Origin: an uncultured Anaerococcus sp. | Lineage (GTDB): Bacteria; Bacillota; Clostridia; Tissierellales; Peptoniphilaceae | Assembly: GCF_943908415.1 (NCBI RefSeq) | Contig: NZ_CALTSY010000002.1 | Coordinates: 1 to 64,000, forward strand | Direction of reading: 5' to 3' | Length of the DNA: 64,000 nucleotides | Part shown: positions 1 to 9,059 of the stretch, one piece after another | Layout of the letters: each line of letters opens with the position of its first letter | Numbering within the stretch: position 1 is the first letter of the stretch | Notes under the pieces: generated by a model | Seen by the model: only the letters and a program-made list of their open reading frames with translations | The model's database searches: none | Told to the model about the DNA's origin: nothing | Program-made: the position numbers and the translations under genes

Positions 1-788
<788 letters not shown>

Positions 789-1120
789 TATTTAGTCTAC
801 TATTTTAAATAGCAGTTTTAAGTTTAATTCATAAAAGTCTTTCTCGGACTCCGTCCTGCGACCACTCCGTGGAGGGTCCTCTATTGGCCGGACGGGCCTA
901 CTTCTGACTCTTTTTCATTTACACTGATTATTAATCAATGCGTGATTTATTTTTATAATCGTCCTTTTTTAAGAAATCAACTTGGATAAGTTGTCTAAAC
1001 TTATTTTAAAGTTTATTTAAGGTTGATTATGTTTTGTGTTTACATAATCATTGATATTAAATTTCATTTTAGATGTATTAAACATCTGGTTCAATATGTC
1101 GTTTGTTTTAACGACTTTAT
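789..1120 (-). other. rRNA operon leader
   Basis: This is about 330 bases between the most downstream rRNA promoter and the 16S 5' end, with no credible gene. Most of it is AT-rich, but 838-905 is strikingly GC-rich and full of short complementary blocks, such as CCAC/GTGG and GGCC/GGCC. Such a segment fits a leader used in antitermination or 16S processing. That role is inferred from position only. Confidence 0.5.
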
Positions 1121-1121
1121 T

Positions 1122-1150
1122 AGTCTACCATTTAATTTTTAGCTTGTCAA
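1122..1150 (-). promoter_or_regulatory. rRNA promoter, nearest to 16S
   Basis: On the minus strand TTGACA (1150-1145) is followed after 17 bases by TAGACT (1127-1122). The -10 is preceded by TGG, giving an extended -10 (TGGTAGACTA). It is one of three evenly spaced promoters that point into the rRNA operon. Confidence 0.75.
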
Positions 1151-1217
1151 ATATTTTTAAAATATTTTTTAAAAAACTTTGACTTGCTTTTGCAAATTAA
1201 GTGTTTCGACTTTATAT

Positions 1218-1246
1218 AGTCTACCACCTTTTCAAGAATGTGTCAA
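1218..1246 (-). promoter_or_regulatory. rRNA promoter, middle
   Basis: On the minus strand TTGACA (1246-1241), a 17-base spacer, then TAGACT (1223-1218), again inside the extended sequence TGGTAGACTA. The -10 block is identical to that of the promoter 96 bases downstream, which suggests a duplicated promoter unit. Confidence 0.8.
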
Positions 1247-1303
1247 GACTTTTTTTAAATTATTTTAATCGCCTTTTACATGTCTTTGGTGTCGACTTTT
1301 ACT

Positions 1304-1331
1304 ATTATACAGACTTTAATTTTATTGTCAA
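1304..1331 (-). promoter_or_regulatory. rRNA promoter, farthest from 16S
   Basis: On the minus strand TTGACA (1331-1326), a 16-base spacer, then a perfect TATAAT (1309-1304). It begins only 8 bases past the stop codon of the DUF951 gene, so the rRNA operon starts almost directly behind that gene. Confidence 0.75.
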
Positions 1332-1339
1332 TACTTTTT

Positions 1340-1570
1340 TTAATTTTCTATCTCAGGCTCATAGTTTACTATAGAAACCATCTTACCATCTTTATCTTGT
1401 ATCTTTCTTATCTTTTTATCAAACTCTATTCTTTTTAACCAAATAGATTTGTCACATCCTAAACATTTTACTTTCATGTCTGCACCCATTCTTTCTATCT
1501 TCCATTTATTTTCTCCGCATGGATGGCCTTTTTTAAGAGTTATTATATCTCCTTGCTTATACTTCTTCAT
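1340..1570 (-). CDS. DUF951 family small protein
   Basis: A 76-residue protein of the DUF951 family, which is common in Firmicutes and has no known function. The sequence shows the family pattern: a basic start, 'DIITLKKGHPCGENKWKI', then CLGCDKSIWL. The three cysteines could bind metal, but this is unproven. I use the ATG at 1570 because GGAAAGGAAATTA lies just before it; the in-frame ATG 15 bases upstream (1585) has no ribosome site. The gene overlaps the end of the mscS-like gene by 14 bases, so the two are probably translated together. Three rRNA promoters follow its stop. Confidence 0.85.
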   Translation of the reverse strand: MKKYKQGDIITLKKGHPCGENKWKIERMGADMKVKCLGCDKSIWLKRIEFDKKIRKIQDKDGKMVSIVNYEPEIEN

Positions 1571-2408
1571 TAATTTCCTTTCCATTTGCTATAGCTACTA
1601 CTTGTATGCTTGGGTTAATATCTCTATTATATATTTCATCTACAATGAGTTTTCTTTCTCTTCTACCTAACTCCCACTGGTGGCCTGGTACGGCCAAACC
1701 AGTAGTTCTTACCATATAAGAAGATTCTCTTATTTCCATAACTCCAAAGAACCTAACATCTTCTACTATATATTTTTTTAAATCATCTTCTTGTCTTAGT
1801 CTTTTTGAAACTGATCTTATTATATCCGCAACTTCATAATATGGAACATCATATGATAAGTAAATATCACATTCAAATTTTATAGGTCCTTTGTTCATAT
1901 TTTGGACTGCTCCAATTTGAGAGTTAGGGATAGTATGGAGTGACCCATCATAATCTCTTATTTTTGTCTGACGCATGCCAAGTGTTTCTACAGTCCCTTC
2001 TACTCCAGCAGCTTTTATCCAATCTCCTACTCTATAAGTATCATCAACTATAATTATAATTCCTATAACTATATCTTTTACTAGGGTTTGAGCACCAAAT
2101 GCTATGGCAATACCACCTATCCCAGCTGTAGCTATAATGGATCTGGTATTTATACCTAGCATATCTAGGATTATCATCAAGACTATAAAGCCCACTATAA
2201 ATCTTATGACTGTATAAAGGTTTTTGCTCAAAGTCTCTATTCTAACTTTTCTATAACCTCCTACATCCATTTTATTTACAAAGCTTTTTGTTATTAATTG
2301 CGATAAGACTTCTAGCAATATTTTTCCAAGTATAAGTATGATGATAATTAAAATTATATCTTTAATGAATTCAACTTTTGGTACTTGATTCATATTTAAA
2401 CCTAACAT
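1557..2408 (-). CDS. Small-conductance mechanosensitive channel (MscS family, YkuT-like)
   Basis: A 283-residue membrane channel of the MscS family, which opens when membrane tension rises and releases solutes during hypo-osmotic shock. By eye there are three hydrophobic segments (about 13-33, 63-83 and 90-113). The third is the glycine/alanine-rich pore helix ('IIATAGIGGIAIAFGAQTLVKD') and the beta domain follows ('DTYRVGDWIKAAGVEGTVETLGMRQTKIRDYDG'). The length matches the compact YkuT/YggB type. AAAGGTAGG lies before the start. The downstream DUF951 gene overlaps its end. Confidence 0.92.
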   Translation of the reverse strand: MLGLNMNQVPKVEFIKDIILIIIILILGKILLEVLSQLITKSFVNKMDVGGYRKVRIETLSKNLYTVIRFIVGFIVLMIILDMLGINTRSIIATAGIGGIAIAFGAQTLVKDIVIGIIIIVDDTYRVGDWIKAAGVEGTVETLGMRQTKIRDYDGSLHTIPNSQIGAVQNMNKGPIKFECDIYLSYDVPYYEVADIIRSVSKRLRQEDDLKKYIVEDVRFFGVMEIRESSYMVRTTGLAVPGHQWELGRRERKLIVDEIYNRDINPSIQVVAIANGKEINEEV

Positions 2409-2563
2409 AAAACCTACCTTTCCCTTTTACTCATAATATATTTTAATTATCCATTAGTCAATAAAGAAAATTTCGATATGAAAAAGGCTTATATTTTTAG
2501 TTTTTCTAATTAAACCCTAAGCCTTATATGTAGAACTTATTTATATAAATAATTAAGTTTAAA

Positions 2564-2585
2564 AAAAGCACCCTAGGGTGCTTTT
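2564..2585 (-). terminator. Intrinsic terminator after the DUF4097 gene
   Basis: A perfect 22-base palindrome, AAAAGCACCC/GGGTGCTTTT, sits 13 bases after the DUF4097 stop. On the minus strand it runs into a T tract, so it is a classical intrinsic terminator separating that operon from mscS. Confidence 0.85.
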
Positions 2586-2597
2586 GATTTTATATTA

Positions 2598-3650
2598 TTA
2601 TCTTAGGTTTATTTTGCCAAACCCTGCCGATGCATTAATTTCAAGATCTGTATTATCTACATTTGTAGAAACTTCGTATCCCTTATCTTTTTGCATCTTG
2701 TTTTTATATTTATCACTTATATTTAATCCTTGACTTAAAACATAAGCTTTTATATCTCCATCGAAGTTTTCACTATCTACTGTTACATTACCAAAACCAG
2801 AGTTTAATCTCACTTCCTTGCTATCTTTGATATTATACATTCTAATATTTCCTGAATGTGTGTCGGCCTTATAGCTTTTTGTATTGAGTCCATCTACTCT
2901 GATATTTCCACTAACTGCATTTACTTCTGCATTGTTACCGCTAATATTTGATAAATAAACTGATCCATTTACATTATTTATCGAAAGATCTCCGTTGGTA
3001 TTTTTAAGATCGATTTTACCATTAGTATTGTTAATATCTATGTTTCCGCATGAGTTTATAATATTAATCTTTGTATTTACAGAACTTATATTTGTTGAAG
3101 TAAAATCTACATCTTCAATTTCTACATTTCCATTTACAAGATTTATATCTAAGTTATCATATAGATTTTTGCCTAATGATAAACGTAAGATACTGGTTGC
3201 ATCAAAATTATGATATGAATCATTAACTTCAATATTTAAACCATCTCCATTAATATCAATTTCTAAATAATCTAGCAAATCTCCTTTTTTCGCCCAAATA
3301 TCTTGAGTAAGAGTTATTGCTGAATCACTAGCTCTTTCTACTAATACTTTGCCATTTGGAATATCTATATTGATACTATTAATTTCATCTTCGATTCTCA
3401 TTTCCTTGTGGGTATTGGTTGAACCTTTGATATTAAATTGATTGATATCTATGTTATCTAAGTCAAAGTTGCTTATTGTTTCAGTAGTTTTTTTAATTAC
3501 ACTATCTAATGATTGGCTTAGTTTTGATACAAAGTCATTTGTGTTTCTAGACTTTTTTCCACTTATAGTTTCTAGCAACTCGCTAGCTTCTTCAACAGTG
3601 ATTTTACCTTGCTTTAACATTTCTAAAATCATTTGTTTTTCATCATTCAT
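2598..3650 (-). CDS. DUF4097-family beta-strand repeat protein (YvlB/LiaG-like)
   Basis: A 350-residue protein whose residues about 85-350 form a run of short repeated strands ('NVEIEDVDF', 'GKIDLKNTNGDLSINNVNGSVYLSNISG'). This is the right-handed beta-helix-like pattern of the DUF4097 family, to which B. subtilis YvlB and LiaG belong. These proteins are linked to cell-envelope stress, but no molecular function is established. Residues 1-35 carry a separate helical module (ILEMLKQGKITVEEASELLE) that is also found at the C-terminus of the upstream regulator. No signal peptide or membrane segment is visible. It overlaps the upstream gene by 8 bases. Confidence 0.85.
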   Translation of the reverse strand: MNDEKQMILEMLKQGKITVEEASELLETISGKKSRNTNDFVSKLSQSLDSVIKKTTETISNFDLDNIDINQFNIKGSTNTHKEMRIEDEINSINIDIPNGKVLVERASDSAITLTQDIWAKKGDLLDYLEIDINGDGLNIEVNDSYHNFDATSILRLSLGKNLYDNLDINLVNGNVEIEDVDFTSTNISSVNTKINIINSCGNIDINNTNGKIDLKNTNGDLSINNVNGSVYLSNISGNNAEVNAVSGNIRVDGLNTKSYKADTHSGNIRMYNIKDSKEVRLNSGFGNVTVDSENFDGDIKAYVLSQGLNISDKYKNKMQKDKGYEVSTNVDNTDLEINASAGFGKINLR

Positions 3651-3999
3651 CTTTTAGCCCCTCCAATAATTCACGAGCTTGCTCTGCTGTAATTTCTCCA
3701 TTATCAAGCATATTAAGAATATCTATACGACTTTCTTTTTTATCTATAGTTCCGCCAAGTTTATTAACCAACTTATCTATTCTATTTCTAACTGTTGGAT
3801 AAGATATACCTATCTCTTCTCCAACATCTTTTATACTTCCTCTTTTTTGTAAAAATAATTCTATAAATTCTTTATCTTCTTTATCTAGCCTGGAGAAGTT
3901 ATCCATTTCAAACTCACCACTAACTTCTGTATAACAATTTTCGCATCTATATGAAGTGATAATCATTTCATCACCACAATTTGGACATTTATTAATCAT
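3643..3999 (-). CDS. DUF2089-family zinc-ribbon/HTH regulator
   Basis: A 118-residue protein of the DUF2089 family. Residues 4-30 hold two CxxC pairs (CPNC, CENC) that form a zinc ribbon. A helix-turn-helix follows ('GSIKDVGEEIGISYPTVRNRIDKL'), so DNA binding is likely. The last 25 residues repeat the MLxxGxIT-EEA-ELLE module that starts the next protein. I use the ATG at 3999, because GGAGG sits 7 bases before it; the TTG at 4005 would be almost on top of that site. It is probably the autoregulator of the two-gene operon with the DUF4097 gene. Confidence 0.85.
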   Translation of the reverse strand: MINKCPNCGDEMIITSYRCENCYTEVSGEFEMDNFSRLDKEDKEFIELFLQKRGSIKDVGEEIGISYPTVRNRIDKLVNKLGGTIDKKESRIDILNMLDNGEITAEQARELLEGLKDE

Positions 4000-4021
4000 A
4001 AACAAGCCTCCTTTTGATATA

Positions 4022-4049
4022 AGTATACTATGGTTTTAATATTTGTAAA
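4022..4049 (-). promoter_or_regulatory. Promoter of the DUF2089-DUF4097 operon
   Basis: On the minus strand TTTACA (4049-4044) is followed after 16 bases by TATACT (4027-4022). The predicted start of transcription is only about 8 bases before the GGAGG ribosome site, so the leader is very short. AGTATACT at the -10 is itself palindromic. Confidence 0.7.
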
Positions 4050-4136
4050 GTCTATATTAATATTTTTAATTATTTTTCTTAATTTTATTAATTTATAGAC
4101 TGTTAATGCATTTAGTTTAAAAATGTACATAAAAAA

Positions 4137-4156
4137 AGACCTACTATCGTAAGTCT
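4137..4156 (-). terminator. Intrinsic terminator after the glycosyltransferase operon
   Basis: On the minus strand AGACTTAC-GATA-GTAGGTCT forms an 8-bp stem with one G-U pair and is followed by seven T residues. It overlaps the region just after the membrane-protein stop at 4158. Confidence 0.8.
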
Positions 4157-4157
4157 C

Positions 4158-4850
4158 TTATATATAATCATTAGCCCAATAAGAACTTAAGCTTCTTACT
4201 ATCCATAAAATTGTATTTATCATTACTATAGCTAAAAATATCATTCCTAACATATAAAAAGATGCTAAAGCCACTTCACTTTTTTCAATATATCTAGGTA
4301 CAATGTTATAAAAAATAGCTAGAAGAAAGAAAAAAACTGTCCATTTAACAGCTGTTTTTAAATTTTCTCTAAAATCAGGATAAACTCTTTGTTTTTTACC
4401 ATATCTTTTATTGAAATTATCCCTGCGTATCTTAAGCGCTTCTCTATCCTTTTTTTCTGCATGGTCTATAATAGCTGAGTAATAATGCTCCATATCTTCT
4501 TTTGTTGTCGCATATTTTTTTAGATTTTCCGCTTCATCTTTACTATAATCTAAACTTAGTATTTTACTTGTTATAATAGCTTTTGATCTGTAGGTTTTTC
4601 TATCATCTCTAAGCTTTTTAAGTTCTTCTAAATCTCTAGTTTGATCTATTAGTTTTTCTGTATCTCGTTCATATTTTCTCATATATTTAAAAATATTCGT
4701 AAATACTAAAACAAAGATTAAAATAACAATCATTTGACTAACGATAATTCCTATATCAGATAGATTAAGTTTATAGCTAAGTCCCATAACTAGTCCTGGT
4801 ATTAATAAAGTAATAAGGGCTAGTCCTAAAAATTTTAATATCGATCTCAT
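4158..4850 (-). CDS. Membrane protein of unknown function, partner of glycolipid glycosyltransferases
   Basis: A 230-residue protein that I do not recognise. It has two hydrophobic segments at the start (about 6-26 and 32-52), a charged middle (about 55-160, rich in K, R, E and D, probably cytoplasmic and helical), and two more hydrophobic segments (about 168-186 and 193-217). The start codon overlaps the stop of the glycosyltransferase by 4 bases (ATGA), which points to translational coupling. A role in glycolipid synthesis or transport is inferred from this coupling only. Confidence 0.75.
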   Translation of the reverse strand: MRSILKFLGLALITLLIPGLVMGLSYKLNLSDIGIIVSQMIVILIFVLVFTNIFKYMRKYERDTEKLIDQTRDLEELKKLRDDRKTYRSKAIITSKILSLDYSKDEAENLKKYATTKEDMEHYYSAIIDHAEKKDREALKIRRDNFNKRYGKKQRVYPDFRENLKTAVKWTVFFFLLAIFYNIVPRYIEKSEVALASFYMLGMIFLAIVMINTILWIVRSLSSYWANDYI

Positions 4851-5860
4851 AGGCTTAATACCCTTTCATAGCAATCTACGAGCCTCTTGCCAGTATTTGC
4901 AATTGATTTCTTTAAAGCTTCTTTGTATCCTTCTTCAGCCAAAGAATCTAGTTCTCTTTCTAGTATAGATCTGATTTTAAATTTAAAGTCATCAAAATCC
5001 TTTCCTTTATATATATTCACTCCATCATTAAAGTCTTTTTCAAATATTTCTATATCTCTAATCAAAATATCAGCCTTTGTGGCTAGGGCTTCTAAAAGAA
5101 CTATTCCTTCAGTTTCTTCACGAGTTAAAAATACATATAAGTCAGATCCACTATAGGCCTCTCTTAACTCTTCGCTTGATATATAGCCTGGAAAATGTAG
5201 ATTTTCGCTTTTATTATCCATAGCTTTTTTTATATCAGCTGGTAGAACTGCTGGATTAAGCTTTCCAAACCAAACAAATTCGTATTCTGGCATAGTAGCT
5301 GCAAGTTTTATAAAGTCATCTATACCCTTTCTCTTGATGGGTAAACCTACAGATATAATAGACTTTTTGGACTTATCAAGCTTATATTTTTCGTAAAATC
5401 TTTCTCTATCTTCTAATCTAGGCTTCCAAAAATCAAGATCGATTCCATTAGAAACCACTTCTATGTCCCTCTTTAAATTATAACTTTGAAGTATTTGCTT
5501 GGAGTAGTCAGTAGGAGTCAAGATTAAATCTCCCTTATTATAACAATGAATGAGCCACTTTTTAAAAAGTGGTGCTAATTGATTACTAAAGGTAAAGGAA
5601 TTTTTGAAGTCTTCCTTTGTAGAATGACCGTGATACACTACTTTCTTACCATCTCTATGGGCCTTGTTTGCAAAGGCAACTGATTGTGGGAAAACTGTAT
5701 TTATATGAACTAGGTCATAATCTTGCTCCTCATCCAAAGTAAAATCACAGCCTACTAAGGATAGAGCTTTTATTTGATGATCTATGGCTTTCCCCACTCC
5801 ACTTTCTTTAACTGTATTATAATCTTTTGTATATAAAAGAACTTTCATATTTGTACTCAT
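4847..5860 (-). CDS. GT4 glycosyltransferase, CpoA-like (second sugar of diglycosyl-diacylglycerol)
   Basis: A 337-residue cytoplasmic, membrane-associated glycosyltransferase of the GT-B fold. The N-terminus 'MKVLLYTKDYNTVKESGVGKAIDHQIKALSLVG' resembles CpoA of streptococci, which adds the second sugar to monoglucosyl-diacylglycerol. The retaining-GT4 EX7E-type motif is visible late in the protein (EETEGIVLLEAL). It overlaps the upstream glycosyltransferase by 44 bases. The start could be the Met at 5860 or the one four codons later; neither has a good ribosome site, consistent with coupling. The exact sugar and linkage cannot be read from sequence. Confidence 0.8.
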   Translation of the reverse strand: MSTNMKVLLYTKDYNTVKESGVGKAIDHQIKALSLVGCDFTLDEEQDYDLVHINTVFPQSVAFANKAHRDGKKVVYHGHSTKEDFKNSFTFSNQLAPLFKKWLIHCYNKGDLILTPTDYSKQILQSYNLKRDIEVVSNGIDLDFWKPRLEDRERFYEKYKLDKSKKSIISVGLPIKRKGIDDFIKLAATMPEYEFVWFGKLNPAVLPADIKKAMDNKSENLHFPGYISSEELREAYSGSDLYVFLTREETEGIVLLEALATKADILIRDIEIFEKDFNDGVNIYKGKDFDDFKFKIRSILERELDSLAEEGYKEALKKSIANTGKRLVDCYERVLSL

Positions 5861-6977
5861 TTATTACTTTATCATATAAATCTTCACATTTGGAACCAAA
5901 ACTTTCTACAGAGAAATTATCTAAGGCATAGCTTCTAGCATTTTCCTTTAATTCTCGGTATAAGTCATCATCATTTAAAACTAGATTTACATATTTATTA
6001 AACTCATCAAAATCATGGTATCTATAACCGTTAAATCCATCTTTTATAACCCCTTCTAGGGATTCGTCATCTCTACATATAGCAATAGTTCCATTTGAAA
6101 GTGCTTCATAATATGTAAGCCCTTGGGTTTCTGAAACAGATGCTGTAGTAAATATATCTGCTGCTTGATAGTATTTATTTACCTCGCTTGGATCTATCAT
6201 ACCTACAAAATTAATCTCTTTACTAAAGTTTTTGCTAAAGCTAATTAGCTTATCTAAATACGGTCCTCCACCTACTATATAAAATGCTATAGAATCATCT
6301 CTAAGTCTTTCATAAAACTCTATAAGCTCTTCTATATTTTTTTCCTCAGCTAAACGGCCTAGATAAAGAAGGACTTTCTTATCCTTATCTATGTTAAGCT
6401 CTTTTCTTAAATCTTCTTTGTAAATATCAGGAATGTGAACTCCTGTTGGTATGACTGCAATTTTTTCCTTAGCAATATTGTAAGATTGCAGAATTTCAGA
6501 TGTTTTTTCAGTAGGAGCTATTATGTAATTGCACATATCAGCGAAGGCCTTACTAGCCTTGGCAACAAGCTTTACTCCTGCTGTCTTATTCTTTATAAAG
6601 TAGTGGGTGTAATCTTCATACACTGTGTGATAAGTATGGACTAAGGGGATGTTTAAGGTCTTAGATAAGGTCTTAGCCATAATAAATGTAGAGAATTCAC
6701 ATTGACTATGGATAAGGTCTGGCTCCCATTTTTTTATGCTCCTAAGATGAGTCTTAGCCAAGATATTAGTAACCCTCGCTTCTGGATAGATTTTCCATGC
6801 TGATAATGAACCAACATAGTATACATCTTCACTTCTATAGCTACTGATATTATTTGATAAGGTTAGGACCCTTACCTCATGACCTTTACTTTCTAAATAT
6901 TCTTTTAAATTTAAAACTGATCGTACTACTCCATTGACTACCGGGTAATACCAATCACTGGTAATAAGTATTTTCAT
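5817..6977 (-). CDS. GT4 glycosyltransferase, monoglucosyl-diacylglycerol synthase-like
   Basis: A 386-residue GT4-family enzyme that probably adds the first sugar to diacylglycerol at the inner face of the membrane. 'SDWYYPVVNGVVRSVLNLKEYLESKGHEV' near the start is the typical acceptor-side loop, and 'SVSETQGLTYYEALSNG' near residue 300 carries the EX7E motif. GAGGAAATT precedes the ATG. It is the first gene of a three-gene operon with the CpoA-like enzyme and a membrane protein. The pair resembles the streptococcal and enterococcal glycolipid pathway whose products serve as lipoteichoic acid anchors. That use is inferred here. Confidence 0.82.
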   Translation of the reverse strand: MKILITSDWYYPVVNGVVRSVLNLKEYLESKGHEVRVLTLSNNISSYRSEDVYYVGSLSAWKIYPEARVTNILAKTHLRSIKKWEPDLIHSQCEFSTFIMAKTLSKTLNIPLVHTYHTVYEDYTHYFIKNKTAGVKLVAKASKAFADMCNYIIAPTEKTSEILQSYNIAKEKIAVIPTGVHIPDIYKEDLRKELNIDKDKKVLLYLGRLAEEKNIEELIEFYERLRDDSIAFYIVGGGPYLDKLISFSKNFSKEINFVGMIDPSEVNKYYQAADIFTTASVSETQGLTYYEALSNGTIAICRDDESLEGVIKDGFNGYRYHDFDEFNKYVNLVLNDDDLYRELKENARSYALDNFSVESFGSKCEDLYDKVINEYKYESSFIYKRL

Positions 6978-7089
6978 AATTTCCTCAATATTACTATATA
7001 TGCTTTTATTATATTTACAATTGTATCAATTAATGCTAGCTTTAATTAGTATAAAAGTTTAGTATAGTTTATAGGAAAAGAGGTGGCTT

Positions 7090-7440
7090 ATGGGACCATT
7101 AATTGCAACAGATATTATAATTTTATTTTTTAGTATTTATATAGGAATATTTTTTAAGCATTTTCATTCTTCATATCCAGAAATGAAAGTGGGCTTTCAC
7201 CTATGGGAAGTATGCTATGATAGGAATACATGGGATTATGGAAATAGATTTGCAGGCAATCTTGCTATAATTTTAGGAATTATATTATTTGGAATTATCT
7301 ATCCAATCCTCCTATACATAAAACTAAAAAGAAGTTATATGACTATACTAATTGTGCTTTTTGCAATTATTTATTTCTTGCTTTTATTTTTCATAGTAAA
7401 GATTAGGATGCGCAAAAAATTTAATCTTAAAGACAAATAA
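7090..7440 (+). CDS. SdpI-like small membrane protein
   Basis: A 116-residue protein with three hydrophobic segments (about 4-22, 55-78 and 84-106). Between the first two lies 'VGFHLWEVCYDRNTWDYGNRFAG', which matches the SdpI-family pattern 'GxR...W...NR.AG'. SdpI is an immunity protein/signal receptor in Bacillus, but many members have no known job. AGAGGTGGCTT precedes the ATG. It stands alone, divergent from the glycosyltransferase operon, and ends in a strong terminator. Confidence 0.65.
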   Translation: MGPLIATDIIILFFSIYIGIFFKHFHSSYPEMKVGFHLWEVCYDRNTWDYGNRFAGNLAIILGIILFGIIYPILLYIKLKRSYMTILIVLFAIIYFLLLFFIVKIRMRKKFNLKDK

Positions 7441-7464
7441 GACGGCAAGTTAAGCCGTCTTATT
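7437..7464. terminator. Bidirectional terminator
   Basis: AATAAGACGGC-AAGTTAA-GCCGTCTTATT forms a strong stem flanked by A and T tracts on both sides. It ends the SdpI-like gene on the plus strand and overlaps the stop codon of the ABC permease on the minus strand. Confidence 0.85.
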
Positions 7465-9058
7465 TTCTTATTTTAAAGGTCTTTTCCCCAATAGCTTTTA
7501 CTAGGATATGAAATATCATTACTAATAAAAGCAAGATTATACTTAATATTCCAAAGACAAAGAGCGGATTCCTATCCACTTTTGCCATGATTAGAGGAAT
7601 TAAAAGTATATTTAAATAACCTAATAATGAAACCCAAAACTGGTATATATAACCAACCATGGCTGCTTCGTGGTTAAAGGGTTGGAATAAATAGTATATA
7701 GATAGGTTGTAGGCTACATAAAATAAGTAGGCTACAAAAATAAATATTCCACCCACAGATAAACTTTTAAGACCAAAACTCTCAAATAATAAATATGCTA
7801 AGACTAGGTAAGTAAGTCCTACTAAAAGTCCAAAAATATTTATTTTAAGCAAAGATTTGTACCTTAGCTTATACATAGTAGATACTGCTTCTTTTTCCTT
7901 ATAAAATCCATACTGAAGTAAGGGTCTATCACAGTTTAGAAAAAAAGCTCTATTAGTATTTGAACTATTAAATAAGATGCTAGCAAATATTGGCAAGGTA
8001 AAGATTATAATATTAGCTACGCCAAAGTTACTATCAAAATCTTTATAAACAAATTTAACTGTTAATAGCACCACTAGTACAAGAGCAAATAAAATACCAG
8101 CCTTTTTATAAAGAGGTTTTATAAGTAGTCTCTTATGCCTTGCAAAAAATAGTTTATTTAAAAGATCATAGCCATGGGCATTTTTGCCTGCACTAGTATC
8201 TACATCACTATCCTTTAAAGCCAAACTATCATTGGCAATTTGCTCAAAACCTAAATTTGTATCTAAATCTTCTGTTCTTGCCACCTCTAATAATTTGCCA
8301 TAGTCATCAAAGCTTAAAAGGTATTTGATAGCAAAAATAGAAATACTAAGACTAAGTACAAAAAATATTAATAAAATATTTGTATCAAAGCCCTTAACCC
8401 TCATAAGTATTGCAAAAAGTATTATAAATAAGCCTAAGTTTACCCACCACATATCTGCATATATTTTATCTTTTTTGTTTGCTAGAGATAAGGTGAAAGC
8501 ATTTGAAATAATTCTTGTAAAGGCAAGGCTAAAACTTATTAAAAAGCCATCTTTAAATCCAAAAGATATAGCAAAAGCAAAAGCTCTTCCAATCCCTATC
8601 CTAAGAGGATTAAATACTGCTTGAATAAGGCCACTTTCCTTAGCTAGCATCCTATATTGCCTATTTAGCTTGTGGATTTCCGCTTTATTACCACTGACAT
8701 TATTTGCTAGCATTGAAATAATCAAATAAAAACTTAAAAATGCTAAATTTGATCTTCCCAATCCAAAAAACTCTGTGTACATATTTTCTGGAAACTGCCA
8801 GGTCATTTGCACTAGCCATAAAAAGGCACCTGCCAAAAATAAGGCTATAAAAGATGAAAGTATACTTTTAAAAATTTGCGCAATAATACTAAATATAGGT
8901 CCTAGGGCAAAAGAAAATTTTTTAAGACCATATGCCTTGTACTTATCCCCAGTATATTTACCATTTAAAGGTAATTTATGGAAAAAGTGGATAATGTGAT
9001 TAATATTACTGGCAAGCCCAGTGTTTTCAATTACTCTATATTTCTTATAATAATCCAT
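7460..9058 (-). CDS. ABC transporter permease, ABC-2-like, substrate unknown
   Basis: A 532-residue integral membrane protein with about 11-12 hydrophobic segments, split by a soluble stretch around residues 255-310. It follows the ABC ATPase with a 1-base gap, so the two form a transporter. There is no periplasmic-type binding protein nearby, which suggests an exporter. I cannot name the substrate. The pair resembles export systems of the ABC-2 type, but the closest family is not clear from inspection. Confidence 0.75.
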   Translation of the reverse strand: MDYYKKYRVIENTGLASNINHIIHFFHKLPLNGKYTGDKYKAYGLKKFSFALGPIFSIIAQIFKSILSSFIALFLAGAFLWLVQMTWQFPENMYTEFFGLGRSNLAFLSFYLIISMLANNVSGNKAEIHKLNRQYRMLAKESGLIQAVFNPLRIGIGRAFAFAISFGFKDGFLISFSLAFTRIISNAFTLSLANKKDKIYADMWWVNLGLFIILFAILMRVKGFDTNILLIFFVLSLSISIFAIKYLLSFDDYGKLLEVARTEDLDTNLGFEQIANDSLALKDSDVDTSAGKNAHGYDLLNKLFFARHKRLLIKPLYKKAGILFALVLVVLLTVKFVYKDFDSNFGVANIIIFTLPIFASILFNSSNTNRAFFLNCDRPLLQYGFYKEKEAVSTMYKLRYKSLLKINIFGLLVGLTYLVLAYLLFESFGLKSLSVGGIFIFVAYLFYVAYNLSIYYLFQPFNHEAAMVGYIYQFWVSLLGYLNILLIPLIMAKVDRNPLFVFGILSIILLLLVMIFHILVKAIGEKTFKIRK

Positions 9059-9059
9059 C

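Noticed and set aside
792..822. A fourth rRNA promoter next to 16S (TAGACT at 799-794)
   Set aside because: The -35 position reads CTTAAA and the site would lie only a few bases from mature 16S, so it is probably chance similarity.
2483..2524. AAGGCTTA...TAAGCCTT inverted repeat upstream of the mscS-like gene as a riboswitch
   Set aside because: The arms are short with a 26-base AT-rich loop and no known aptamer signature; too weak to list.
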